This document shows positions 1 to 9,360 of a stretch of DNA of 64,000 nucleotides, piece after piece. Source of the stretch: Lewinellaceae bacterium. Its GTDB lineage: Bacteria; Bacteroidota; Bacteroidia; Chitinophagales; Saprospiraceae. The stretch covers positions 62,001 through 126,000 of the forward strand of contig JACJXW010000005.1 of NCBI GenBank assembly GCA_020636405.1. The letters run 5' to 3'. Below the pieces are notes generated by a model. The model was not told the DNA's origin, searched no databases, and saw only the letters and a list, made by a program, of their open reading frames with translations. The position numbers and the translations under genes are program-made. Each line of letters starts with the position of its first letter. Position 1 is the first letter of the stretch.

Positions 1-2
1 CT

Positions 3-2243
3 TTCACCGAATTATCCGAGCAGCTGAACCGGCGGGCCTTTATCCGAAAGAAAGGCAATGAGTTGCTCCGGAAAAGGGCAAGTGAAAGGCAGGCGAAATA
101 TGAGAAAGCAACGGATGAGCTGTCGGAAAGCAAATCCGAACTGGAAATGCTTACCAATAACAGGGCTCAATTCTCTAAACTGGCATCCAATGTAGAGGAA
201 TTGATAAGTGTTGAAAAGGAAAGAGCAGCGTTGGAAAATGCGCTCGACAAGGCGCTTGAGGAAGTTCAACTGAACATTAAAAAAACCTATGGCAGCATTG
301 AAGAAGCGTTGGAAAAAAGCCTCGACAAATCCAGAGGACTGGAATTCGGTTCCGCTGCCTCTCGTAATGCTTTATATGTCCAAACACAATCCCTTATCGA
401 TTTATCTGCTCGTTCATTTATCGGGCTCGCTCAATGTGAATGTGCATCCAATGATTGCCAGGAATTGGCGGACAACCTGAAAAAGACGATCGAGCAAGGA
501 AAAAGTACACTGAGAACATCATTGGAAGCTGAGAACGAATGGTTGAGAAAATCAGCGGCGCTCGCAATGGTAGATTCCACTGGCACTGTGGAATCGCTGG
601 AAGAGGAAAGAAAGAAGATCCGCGAGAAAATTAACGGCAACAACAAAATTCTGGTAGAGATCCTGGGGCTCTATGATGACATACCCGCGAAAATAGACGC
701 GATCAATGCAGCGTATGAAAAATATTGTGGGATCGCGGCTAATGCGTTGCCGGCGCTGGATGCTCAGCAGCATAAACTCGCCCGGGAAATAGAACCGAGC
801 ACCTACAAAAACTGGGCTCAATTGCTTTTGACTACCCGGCTCGAGGGCACTCCGTCCCAGTCTGTTATGGCCTCATGGGAAGACATGAAAAGCGAAATAC
901 AGGACTCTTTAAAGGTGTGGGATGAAGGGATTGTTTCCCTGGGACAAGCGGTCAAAACCCAGCGCTTGAATTTAATCCGGATACAAGACCAATTGATCTT
1001 TAAGGATTTTATGGTAGACAACATCGTGATCGAGATCAATGAAGGCTTCATCGAGAATATATTGGTGACCGGGACGGTGAACGAATACACGGATAAATAC
1101 GGGAAGCTTAAATTCTCTAACGAGGGGAAAGCCGTTCTTTCGCCCCGAACCCTGAAGTTTGAAAACTCTTCCCCGATAGGCTTCTCGCGCAAGCTGGATT
1201 TCGATGCCTTAAAGGGCATAAAGCTGTATACCCGGGGAGGGAGTAAAACCCATTACGAAACCTATCTCGAGGATATTATAAGCATCTACATTCAGGCTCA
1301 TCAGGTGGGGAGAAGGGATTTTAGCCCGGCCAACCAGGTCGTCGTCCTCAAAAAGGATGAAGACGAGCAATCCGGCCTCTGCCTGGAACTCAAGAAAGAA
1401 TCTACCTACCGGTTGTTCGAGGCCCGGGTATTCAGTGATTTCGTAGGCCTGGACGATACCGAACCCAACGGGCTGATACAAACGGAGGTCAGCAAACAGA
1501 TCAACCTGCTGACCAGCAGAAAACCGTTCCAGTTTTTCAGCCTTGCCGGCCTGCGCAATGACTGGAACATGGGCTTCCTTTCCTTTCTGGAACCCACGGT
1601 AACGCTATCGAAAATTGAAGACAATAACCGGTTCCTGGTTCTGAACAATAAAGACCGCTTCATCAACAACCAATACGCTCCCATCAAGTTCGCTTCCACC
1701 CTGTCCTTAAAGCAATTCGAGAATTTCAGCGCCGGCGCCAAGGCCAATTTACTGCTGTTTGATATGCCGAACCTCAAATCTACGCTATACCTGAACTGGG
1801 GGTTGGGCTACGGGCGCACCGCTATTCTGGAGCAGATACGCACCGTTTCGGAGGATGGCGTCGTACAGGTGGATTCAAACGGCGTCGTCGATTACGGGGT
1901 CAATACCTTCACCCATTATCCCGAAGTGATGTGGAGCATTTATGAAGACGAGCGTTATGGATTATCGTTCAGCTGGCGGCACCACTGGTTTTATCTGAGA
2001 GACAATCGTTTTGAACAGGTGGCCGACATTACTTTCTTTGAGAATCAGGTGGCCAACCCCACCAAGGACTCCCGCCAATTCAACACGATCCGTTTTCTGA
2101 CTTACCTGGAACCCAGCACCAATAACAAAGGGAGACTGTTCTTCCGGTACACCTACAACTGGCAGCAAGGGTTCTGGCGCACCGGCTTCCACCAGGCGCA
2201 GGTGGGGTATTCCTTCTTCCTGCTGGGCAGGCAGGGGGGCTGA
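3..2243 (+). CDS. Unrecognised coiled-coil plus beta-rich protein, 5' end cut by window
   Basis: The frame is open from the first bases of the window, so the gene starts upstream; a TTG at 63 is only an internal codon. The N-terminal part that is visible is charged and heptad-like (many E, K, Q, L), typical of a coiled coil, and runs for about 300 residues. The last 400 residues are rich in aromatic and alternating polar/hydrophobic residues and end in strands such as FFRYTYNW and QVGYSFFLL, which looks like an outer-membrane beta-barrel or beta-sandwich. I do not recognise the family. A lipoprotein gene follows 59 bases downstream on the same strand, so both could be one envelope-related unit. 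Function is unknown. Confidence 0.7.
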   Translation, partial: FTELSEQLNRRAFIRKKGNELLRKRASERQAKYEKATDELSESKSELEMLTNNRAQFSKLASNVEELISVEKERAALENALDKALEEVQLNIKKTYGSIEEALEKSLDKSRGLEFGSAASRNALYVQTQSLIDLSARSFIGLAQCECASNDCQELADNLKKTIEQGKSTLRTSLEAENEWLRKSAALAMVDSTGTVESLEEERKKIREKINGNNKILVEILGLYDDIPAKIDAINAAYEKYCGIAANALPALDAQQHKLAREIEPSTYKNWAQLLLTTRLEGTPSQSVMASWEDMKSEIQDSLKVWDEGIVSLGQAVKTQRLNLIRIQDQLIFKDFMVDNIVIEINEGFIENILVTGTVNEYTDKYGKLKFSNEGKAVLSPRTLKFENSSPIGFSRKLDFDALKGIKLYTRGGSKTHYETYLEDIISIYIQAHQVGRRDFSPANQVVVLKKDEDEQSGLCLELKKESTYRLFEARVFSDFVGLDDTEPNGLIQTEVSKQINLLTSRKPFQFFSLAGLRNDWNMGFLSFLEPTVTLSKIEDNNRFLVLNNKDRFINNQYAPIKFASTLSLKQFENFSAGAKANLLLFDMPNLKSTLYLNWGLGYGRTAILEQIRTVSEDGVVQVDSNGVVDYGVNTFTHYPEVMWSIYEDERYGLSFSWRHHWFYLRDNRFEQVADITFFENQVANPTKDSRQFNTIRFLTYLEPSTNNKGRLFFRYTYNWQQGFWRTGFHQAQVGYSFFLLGRQGG

Positions 2244-2302
2244 TTGCAGGTTGATTAACAGCAAGTGAAGAATAAAAGTACCGTTTACACAATTTCAAGA
2301 TC

Positions 2303-3205
2303 ATGGACAGACCATTCGAAATTTTAACCCAATTCATAATCCCGACAATGTGTTGCCTTACCCTGGCGGCCTGCCAGAACAGCCCATCGGTAAAGGAGGG
2401 AGACACTACAGGCCCTCCTGCTGCCGAACCTGCCCACGTCATTGAAGGGGTACGGGTCAACGGAGGCTCAGACTACGGGCCGTACATCCTGTTCAATGCT
2501 TCCTCCTTCCGGGAAACAGAGAACTCCAAAAAATTGGAAAAGCTGGTTTTCTATGAAGCGCCGGAAGCGCCGCCGGCAAATGATGATGAGCCCCAAATAG
2601 AGGACGCTGTTGCAGGGTTGTACCCCCTGGGCTGGTCGAAAGGAGATAATTTTGCGTATGCTGTTTATTCTGTGGCGTTTCATGGAGCCCATGTAGTGAA
2701 TTATGAGCTTAAGGATATGGGCACAGGGGATATACTTTGGCGGAAGGAGATCTCCTATGCAATGGTGAAAGATACGGCAGAACTTTATTCGGAAATGGCG
2801 GCGGATACGGTCATCCTGATCAATGGCGCTGAATCGGATGCGGAGCTGTTCAAATATGCCTGGATGGTTAGTGAAAAAGAGGTGCTGCCGGCGCTGGAGA
2901 GGGAAGGCATCATCTTTAATCCTTCGGGAGCATTCCTGAAACAGGACTACTATAAAGACAATACCTTTAAGGTGGAGAAAACCGCAGGGGAAGACCCAGG
3001 TGATGAAACAGAATACACCCTGAAGAGCAATAAACTGGGCCCTCAGGTTATCTATAAGGACTATTTTGGCAGGGAGCCGGAGGTCGCAGGGGTGATCAAA
3101 AGCCCGTACAATGAGACGATCGCGGTCATTTGCCGGCAAAAGCGCACGCTTTTTGAAATGGCCAATGAAGTCGTTCCTATTATAGTGGGTTATAAACTGG
3201 ATTGA
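2303..3205 (+). CDS. Putative lipoprotein of unknown function
   Basis: A 300-residue protein with an N-terminal hydrophobic stretch and a lipobox (TLAAC, Cys about residue 24), so it is probably a membrane-anchored lipoprotein exported by Sec and processed by signal peptidase II. The Cys is followed by a short low-complexity acidic linker. The mature part has no motif I recognise. It includes a region similar in style to beta-sheet secreted proteins. It lies 59 bases after the preceding gene and ends 14 bases before the convergent glycosidase gene. Function cannot be assigned from sequence alone. Confidence 0.7.
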   Translation: MDRPFEILTQFIIPTMCCLTLAACQNSPSVKEGDTTGPPAAEPAHVIEGVRVNGGSDYGPYILFNASSFRETENSKKLEKLVFYEAPEAPPANDDEPQIEDAVAGLYPLGWSKGDNFAYAVYSVAFHGAHVVNYELKDMGTGDILWRKEISYAMVKDTAELYSEMAADTVILINGAESDAELFKYAWMVSEKEVLPALEREGIIFNPSGAFLKQDYYKDNTFKVEKTAGEDPGDETEYTLKSNKLGPQVIYKDYFGREPEVAGVIKSPYNETIAVICRQKRTLFEMANEVVPIIVGYKLD

Positions 3206-3219
3206 ATTGAAGTCTGCTT

Positions 3220-5832
3220 CTATTCCAAAGTGATACCGATAATGGCAATTCCGTGTTGGCCCTTCCGCTGATCCTCGGGTAGGCCTGGCCCAATGGAAAA
3301 CTGAAGGCTTTCCATTCTATGAATATCAAAGGGGGCTTTTATGTCATGGCTGAAATAATAAGGCAAAAAGTCGGGATAAGGCCTGGGCAGCGCAACGGTT
3401 TTCAAGGGAGCCAGGCTTTTTAAGGGCAGCCGGTATTCCTTCTTTTCCGGTTGTAACTCGATGATGTTTCCGTAGGAGGCGCCATCATCCAAGACAAAAG
3501 CAACTTGCAACGTGCAAGGCTTATCGTTCAGCGAATAGCCCCGCACAACGAGGTGGTCTTTGGACGCCAAATCGCTTCTTCGCCCTTCAATTTTGTCCAA
3601 TAGGAAATGCTTGAAAGAATAATCATAAACAGGGGCGGCGTCCAGGTTTTCAACACTCGGAGTGAATAGTTTTTCTACATGAATGAGATAGGCGGCCTCC
3701 CCGCTTTTTTCCGTCGGAACGAGGCGGTCGAGCTTCGGCCATTTTTTCACCAGGAACCGGGCATCCTTGGCCGCGTCGAATAAAAGGATGGGGTTTTCCC
3801 CGGGAACTATGCTCGTTTGGTATGCCTGCGAACCGTAATAATCCCAGTCCCAAAGATGTTTTCCTATTTCTGATGGGTAGGTTACGAATTGATTCTTTGC
3901 TACCTCGATGACTATGTTATAGTTCAGGAAACCGGGTTGCAGCACCTCCGCCGGCAGGGATACAGTGTATTGGTAAGCGCCAATGGCCTCCATTTCTTCA
4001 TTAAACCAGTAATCGCCGAGGTTTCCGGCGATCAGGATCTTTTTCGGGGCCTGAGGACCTACGTATTGGGCCTGCAGCAGGAGGGGCTGGCCGGCAGATG
4101 CCTCTGGAGCAGGCTCGTGCTTTAGCCAGGGCCTGTCAACGTTAGTTTCCGGGGCGTAGAAATCCTTTAATTGCCCTTTCCCGAACTTGCTTTCAGGAGT
4201 ATAACGGTGCTGTTTTCCTTCTGCCGTCAGAAGGTAAGTGCCCGGCATCACCTGAAAGGCCGCGTTTTTAACTTTCGGGGAATAATTGTTTCCGTCATTA
4301 ATGGCTTGGGCCGTGAATGCCTTGCCCAGATCCGACAGTTTTAGTTTCATGGCCCGCTCCGTCCAGTTGATCACGGCAACCGTTTTATCCGGGCTGTTCT
4401 TCCGGGCATAAGGGTTATCCACCACAATGGCATCCGGCATGACTTCCAGCCGCCATACCCCACTTTCCAGCTTATCCAGAAAGTAAGCTCCGGTTCCGTC
4501 GTATTCTACCAGAATGGAATTGCCGTATCCGGCGATTTCTTTCAATTGTTGTTCGCTTCGGGGGTGTTCGTCATTGGTATTGGTATAAAAGAATCGGGCC
4601 TCTGCGTTGTATACCGCCAGGTCCTGTTGGTAATCCACCCTGAAATTTCCGAAGGCCGTATTCTGCGGATAGGCGCCAAACTCCTGATACAACGGGATCT
4701 CGTGAAAAACCGCGGAACAGATCTTTAGCGCCAATGCCTTCTGCGGGGTGTAGGCCAAATTCATGAAATGGGTACTGTAGTCGGTATTTACCGCGCCCAA
4801 AAAGGTAGGTTCGTAGCCAAAGTGGGTGGCGATTTGCATCCCTGCGGTTCTAAGGCTCCTTGCCATCGCCGGATAGATGTAGGATCTGCCTACATCGGCA
4901 GCGTCAAACTCGTATACCAGCTTTGCTCCATGGTATTTTTTGATCACTGGCTCGTACGGGATGTCATAGTTGTCGACATTGGGCAACAGGTTCCCGGACA
5001 ATTCCTTGCCGTAAAGCAGGTTGGTTGGATACCACTGAAAGGTGCCGCCTTGTACGCCCCCCTTGAAATAGGCCTCCGTGAAATGTACGGCGTGGCTCAT
5101 ATTGTAAAAGATGGGCTTTTTTGTTCCCGTTCTTTGCATGGCATCCACCATCCCCTTTACAAAGCCGGTTACCTCGCTGGCCTCCCCCTTGTGGTGCGGC
5201 TCATTGCAGATCTCAAAGGCAATTATATTGGGTTCGTCCTTATAGGCGACGCCGGTATAGGGGTTGACGTGATTTAAAAATTGAAAGAGATAATTTTGTT
5301 GGGCTAGTATCGCTTCCTTATTGGTCAAACAGCCGGCCTTGCCGTATTTATGAGAAAAACCAGGCGTGTTCTCATCGGGTTCGGGCCAGCCATTGCCCCA
5401 AAAGGCAATCGGCGTGAGGACGAAGTTGATGCTCCTGTCTTTCAACTGCTTCAACAGATAATCGAAGGTTTCCAGATGTTCGTTCTCGATCAGGTTACCC
5501 AGGGTATCGCTGATCTCGGTATCCCAAACGTGGATCCGGTAAAGGTCAAAACCCAGGCGGGTAAAATGGTAAATGTCATTGTCGATAGCCTTTTTCGGAT
5601 CTATACCCATGCGTTTGGCAGACCGGTAGGCATGGGCAAAAGGCACGGCGTAATTTACCCCAAAGCCTTTTACCTCCTCCTCGTTTGCGCTCCAGCGCAT
5701 GATGCCCTGATCATCGACGTAGACATCCGCTGTTGGATTAGCTTTTTGTGCCGGCACACTTACGGAAAAGGCCAGGCATAATAAACTTGCCAGGATGCCC
5801 CGGGGCCAATTGGCTCCTTGAATGCTCTTCAT
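3220..5832 (-). CDS. Secreted clan GH-A (GH5-like) glycoside hydrolase, probable mannanase/glucanase type
   Basis: An 870-residue protein with a signal peptide (ASLLCLAFSVSVPAQ). Residues about 40-450 form a GH5-like TIM barrel: the motif FEICNEP places the acid/base Glu at 211, and LVYEFDAAD places the candidate nucleophile Glu at 308, the spacing expected for clan GH-A. Residues about 590-870 form an accessory beta-rich region that may bind carbohydrate. The likely role is hydrolysis of beta-linked polysaccharide (mannan, glucan or related) outside the cell or in the periplasm. No SusC/SusD pair is adjacent, so this is not a classic polysaccharide utilisation locus. The exact GH5 subfamily and substrate cannot be told from sequence by eye. 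Confidence 0.8.
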   Translation of the reverse strand: MKSIQGANWPRGILASLLCLAFSVSVPAQKANPTADVYVDDQGIMRWSANEEEVKGFGVNYAVPFAHAYRSAKRMGIDPKKAIDNDIYHFTRLGFDLYRIHVWDTEISDTLGNLIENEHLETFDYLLKQLKDRSINFVLTPIAFWGNGWPEPDENTPGFSHKYGKAGCLTNKEAILAQQNYLFQFLNHVNPYTGVAYKDEPNIIAFEICNEPHHKGEASEVTGFVKGMVDAMQRTGTKKPIFYNMSHAVHFTEAYFKGGVQGGTFQWYPTNLLYGKELSGNLLPNVDNYDIPYEPVIKKYHGAKLVYEFDAADVGRSYIYPAMARSLRTAGMQIATHFGYEPTFLGAVNTDYSTHFMNLAYTPQKALALKICSAVFHEIPLYQEFGAYPQNTAFGNFRVDYQQDLAVYNAEARFFYTNTNDEHPRSEQQLKEIAGYGNSILVEYDGTGAYFLDKLESGVWRLEVMPDAIVVDNPYARKNSPDKTVAVINWTERAMKLKLSDLGKAFTAQAINDGNNYSPKVKNAAFQVMPGTYLLTAEGKQHRYTPESKFGKGQLKDFYAPETNVDRPWLKHEPAPEASAGQPLLLQAQYVGPQAPKKILIAGNLGDYWFNEEMEAIGAYQYTVSLPAEVLQPGFLNYNIVIEVAKNQFVTYPSEIGKHLWDWDYYGSQAYQTSIVPGENPILLFDAAKDARFLVKKWPKLDRLVPTEKSGEAAYLIHVEKLFTPSVENLDAAPVYDYSFKHFLLDKIEGRRSDLASKDHLVVRGYSLNDKPCTLQVAFVLDDGASYGNIIELQPEKKEYRLPLKSLAPLKTVALPRPYPDFLPYYFSHDIKAPFDIHRMESLQFSIGPGLPEDQRKGQHGIAIIGITLE

Positions 5833-6036
5833 TTAACCTCTATTTTTACAACAGCCTTTCCCCCAACCCTTCCGCCCGGGCCTCCAATTGGATCGCTCCT
5901 GCCGAAAAACCCAAACACCAGCTCAATAATCATTGGATGCCCAACGCCTGTTCCCTTCTCCAACGTCGCGGGCCCGGTAAGCCCCGGAGCCGGGTAGGGG
6001 TTCCCCGGCCGGAATAGGGCCCTGCATTTAATTTTC

Positions 6037-7500
6037 CTATTTTCTATTGTACAGCTCCTTCCCTGCCGGCTCAAATTTATCCCCTTCAACCCAGTACGGC
6101 CGCTGGTTCCAGTTGCCGATCAGCTCTGCGGCCCGGATGTAGGCCTTCCAGTATTTGTGGATATAATCGAGGTCGACGGTGTGGAACTCATCGGAAGGTT
6201 GGTGGTAGTATTCGGAGATCCGTTCGTCGAAGGCGGCCATCGCCATTTTGAAGTTGACGGCCGGCACCCCTTTGGCCGCGAAGCTGACCTGGTCCGACCG
6301 TTCGTAATAGTTCTGGTTGGGAATGCGGTCGCCGATCACGCCCAGCCCTACCTCGGCGGCGGCCTGGTAAACCAGTTGGTCTATATTGGTGCGGTTGGTG
6401 TCCAGCAGCGTCACCACATCCGTATCCGTATAGCCGGAATTATCGATATTGAAGGCAAAAACGGTCTCTTCCAGGGGGACCTTCGGGTTATTGACGTAAT
6501 ACTGGCTGCCCAGCAGGCCCTTTTCTTCTCCGGTCAGGGCAATGATGATGACCGACCGCCTGGGCGGATATTTCCCGAAATACTTGGCGGCATTGATCAG
6601 TCCGGTGGTCCCGATGCCATTGTCGCGGGTGCCGTTGTAGATGGAATCCTGCCCTTCGCCCGCCTGTACCCCTACATGGTCATAGTGCGCACACATGACG
6701 ATGTGTTCTTTCTTCAGTTCGGGGTCCGTGCCTTCCACTCTGCCGATGACGTTGTAGGCCTTTACGCTTGTTTTTTGGATCCCTTTGATGTGGATGGATA
6801 CGGCGGCATCGGGATTGTCTTTTAGTTGCTGTACCAACACATTGGCCGAATCGTGCACCCAAAGGTGGAGCAACCCCTGATCCTCTTCCTCTTCAATTTC
6901 CCCTACGTTCATCCGCTCCCGGTTGAGGTAATTCAGGATCAGCTGCCAGGGAATTCGCTGCCCCGGGCCGAAGATCTGGATCAGCCCAACGGCGCCGGCC
7001 TCCTCCAGTAATTTTATTTGTTGGGCATCACTGGCCGAGCCCCGCGGGTCCCGGAGTACGGTCACCACTACTTTCCCCTTCAGGTCCACAGACGCATAGT
7101 CCTGAAGATCGGCCAAAAAGGCCAGGGGAGCTTCGGCCGCTCCGTTGACGCCGGTAAGCATTACCATGTCATCCCCTGCTCTGAACTCCTTGCCCAGCAT
7201 GGATACCGTAGCTCCTTTGGGCGGTGTCACATTATGCAGCGGGACGCGTTGCAGATAATCTCCTTCGACATCTCCAAGTGGTGCAAGGCCGGACCTGCGG
7301 AACTGCTCGGCGATGTAGCGGCCCGCAATGAGCAGTTCGGTGGTGCCGGTATTGCGGCCTCTCAGCTCGTCGGCAGTTAAAAAACGAAGGTGGGACTCCG
7401 CCTCGAGCGGCTTTATGGTTTGATTGATGCGCTCGATCTGGGCGTTGGAGGAGTTGACAACGGCGATCGTCAATAACAACAGAGTGGGGTAAGCCTTCAT
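6037..7500 (-). CDS. Secreted M28-family zinc aminopeptidase with PA-domain insert
   Basis: I place the start at the ATG at 7500, giving 487 residues beginning MKAYPTLLLLTIAVV, a clear signal peptide; the frame is open upstream but without an export signal. The PA-like insert (residues about 110-240) is followed by the M28 catalytic domain. Zinc ligands are visible: AHYDH (His), TRDNG (Asp), TGEEKG (Glu-Glu), FNIDNSG (Asp) and YHQPSDE (His). The family removes N-terminal residues from peptides using two zinc ions. It probably works in the periplasm or outside the cell in protein scavenging. It is transcribed alone; the upstream interval holds a fragment of a sensor gene on the other strand. 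Confidence 0.88.
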   Translation of the reverse strand: MKAYPTLLLLTIAVVNSSNAQIERINQTIKPLEAESHLRFLTADELRGRNTGTTELLIAGRYIAEQFRRSGLAPLGDVEGDYLQRVPLHNVTPPKGATVSMLGKEFRAGDDMVMLTGVNGAAEAPLAFLADLQDYASVDLKGKVVVTVLRDPRGSASDAQQIKLLEEAGAVGLIQIFGPGQRIPWQLILNYLNRERMNVGEIEEEEDQGLLHLWVHDSANVLVQQLKDNPDAAVSIHIKGIQKTSVKAYNVIGRVEGTDPELKKEHIVMCAHYDHVGVQAGEGQDSIYNGTRDNGIGTTGLINAAKYFGKYPPRRSVIIIALTGEEKGLLGSQYYVNNPKVPLEETVFAFNIDNSGYTDTDVVTLLDTNRTNIDQLVYQAAAEVGLGVIGDRIPNQNYYERSDQVSFAAKGVPAVNFKMAMAAFDERISEYYHQPSDEFHTVDLDYIHKYWKAYIRAAELIGNWNQRPYWVEGDKFEPAGKELYNRK

Positions 7501-7563
7501 AAAACAGTCGTTTTGATTTCTGGTCGTTCCCTCCAAAATACAACAGAATATCCAACAACGGCG

Positions 7564-7848
7564 ATGATCGTGGAGAAAATGCAATTATTTCCCCCTGCGG
7601 TTGGACTGGCCATCGATAACCAACATATAAATGATCCATTCCTAGGCCGGGAAGCAGAAAAACTCTGGGTAGCTACTGATGATGGGGCCAGTGCACTTGA
7701 CCTGCGGACGGAAAATTTTTCCGACTTCACTTTTTATCAAAAGAACGCCCCCCTTCTGACCGACGGCGAATGCACGGCCATTTTTAGGGCCCGGGATGGA
7801 GTCCTCTGGTTCGGGGTCAATAATCGGGGGCTGGGAGCGCTAACCTGA
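7564..7848 (+). pseudogene. Remnant of a two-component-regulator propeller (Reg_prop) sensor
   Basis: A 94-codon frame encodes two consecutive blade motifs (LWVATDDGASALDLRT and VLWFGVNNRGLGALT) of the Reg_prop type found in the long periplasmic beta-propellers of Bacteroidota hybrid or LytTR-linked sensors. Full proteins carry many such blades plus Y_Y_Y, transmembrane and kinase domains; none is found here. The first 30 residues do not resemble a blade and there is no signal peptide. I read it as a decayed fragment rather than a working gene. The ATG at 7564 is the first ATG in frame; a TTG at 7513 is also possible. Confidence 0.5.
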
Positions 7849-8004
7849 CCCACATGGGGAACGTCACTTCGGAAGTCGTTGCCTGTGTTATAAACTTAAA
7901 AGTAAAACGAGAGATTTCTACTTGAACGAGGTGAGGTTTCAGGAATCTGGATGCGGAGATTTCCATGGTCACCTGATGGTTCAAAAGACAATATTCGAAT
8001 CCAC

Positions 8005-9225
8005 TCAAATGGACATATCCTCTGCGTATTCTTCCCGCGCAAGATCCTTGGGCTCTTTGAAGAATACCAGGAAAAGCAGGGCAATGCCGAGTGCCAGAAA
8101 TCCCGGGACCAGCCAGATGCTTCTCCACAAATGAGCCCCGTCGCTAAGGGTATATTGATCGACCACCCAGCCCGAAGTCCAGGAACCGATCAGCATGCCC
8201 ACGCCGTAGGTGATCAGCGTGATGAAGCCCTGTGCGCTGGCTCGGATCTCTTTGGGCGCCGCATTGTCGACATAGATCTGGCCGGTGACGAAGAAAAAAT
8301 CATAACAGACGCCGTGGAGGAGGATACCCAGGTAGAACATGGCCACCAGCTCCTCATTATTGCCGTAAGCAAAAAGAAAATAACGGGCCACCCAGGCAAG
8401 CATGCCGATCAGGATCATCTTTTTAACCCCCAGGCGGACGAAGAAAAAGGGCATGAGCAACATGAAAATGATCTCGGAGGCCTGCCCCAGCGTCATCTTG
8501 CCGGCGGCATTCTCCATGCCCATTTCATTCAGGAAAGGATTGGTAAAGCTGTAGTAAAAAGCCAGCGGAATGGAGATCAGCAAAGAGCTGATGATGAAAA
8601 TGGCGAAGCTGCGGTTCTTCATCAGCTGCAGGGTGTCCAGGCCGAGGATGTCCGAAATGGAGATATCCTTCCCCTTGTCTTTGGGAGGCGTATGAGGTAA
8701 AAAGAAAGAATAGGCCCCCAGCAGTAATGAAGCGGCGGCGGCGGCCTTAAAGGGGATGTTGGTGTCCTCCACTTTCAAAAAGCCGATGAGCAGGCCTGCC
8801 ACGATCCAGCCGATGGTGCCCAGTACCCGGATGCGGGGAAACTCTTTCTCCGGATGATCCATCTGCTGGAAGCTGATGGCATTAACGAGGGCCAGAGTAG
8901 GCATATAGAGGATGGCATAAACCAGCAATACCCAGAAGAAGGCCGCCGGGTCCAGGATCCCGGACACATACCAGAGCAATCCTCCTCCTATGATGTGCAA
9001 TACGCCCATCACCTTCTCCGAAGGGAAAAACCGGTCGGCGACCACTCCAATGATAAAGGGGGAAAGGATGGCGCCCCAGTTCACCGTGCTGAAGGCGGCG
9101 CCAATGTTCAATCCGTCAAATCCGATCTTGAAAAGATAGGTGCCCATGACAACGTACCATGCCCCCCAGATGAAGAACTGGAGGAACATCATAATGGACA
9201 GCTGGATTCTGGTTCCGGCCTTCAT
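8005..9225 (-). CDS. Nucleoside:H+ symporter (NHS) family MFS transporter
   Basis: A 406-residue protein of about 12 hydrophobic segments starting MKAGTRIQLSIMMFLQFFIWG. The N-terminal FFIWGAWYV and the late motif GQIYVDNAAPKEIRASAQG are typical of the NupG/XapB-like NHS family of inner-membrane proton symporters. In Bacteroidota such proteins are often linked to Gfo/Idh/MocA oxidoreductases and are thought to carry sugars or cyclic polyols as well as nucleosides. Here such an oxidoreductase lies 135 bases upstream on the same strand, so both may serve one catabolic step. The substrate is not known. An inverted repeat lies in the upstream gap (9277-9300). Confidence 0.85.
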   Translation of the reverse strand: MKAGTRIQLSIMMFLQFFIWGAWYVVMGTYLFKIGFDGLNIGAAFSTVNWGAILSPFIIGVVADRFFPSEKVMGVLHIIGGGLLWYVSGILDPAAFFWVLLVYAILYMPTLALVNAISFQQMDHPEKEFPRIRVLGTIGWIVAGLLIGFLKVEDTNIPFKAAAAASLLLGAYSFFLPHTPPKDKGKDISISDILGLDTLQLMKNRSFAIFIISSLLISIPLAFYYSFTNPFLNEMGMENAAGKMTLGQASEIIFMLLMPFFFVRLGVKKMILIGMLAWVARYFLFAYGNNEELVAMFYLGILLHGVCYDFFFVTGQIYVDNAAPKEIRASAQGFITLITYGVGMLIGSWTSGWVVDQYTLSDGAHLWRSIWLVPGFLALGIALLFLVFFKEPKDLAREEYAEDMSI

Positions 9226-9276
9226 ATCTTTCGTTTTTCTGATTTATGCTTCTGAAATTTCCGTGAGTTCTCAAAA

Positions 9277-9300
9277 GGAAATGTATTTCCATACATTTCC
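9277..9300. repeat. Inverted repeat upstream of the NHS transporter
   Basis: Perfect 9-base arms GGAAATGTA and TACATTTCC separated by six bases, about 50 bases upstream of the transporter start. It could be an operator or a hairpin in the leader. The sequence also resembles the AATGTATTTCC end of a dispersed repeat seen at 27416-27509 and 55061-55134. Confidence 0.35.
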
Positions 9301-9360
9301 AAGTTTTTCCACCTATCCCTTCATTACCAATTATGCCCATGCACATAAGCACGTAGGCAC

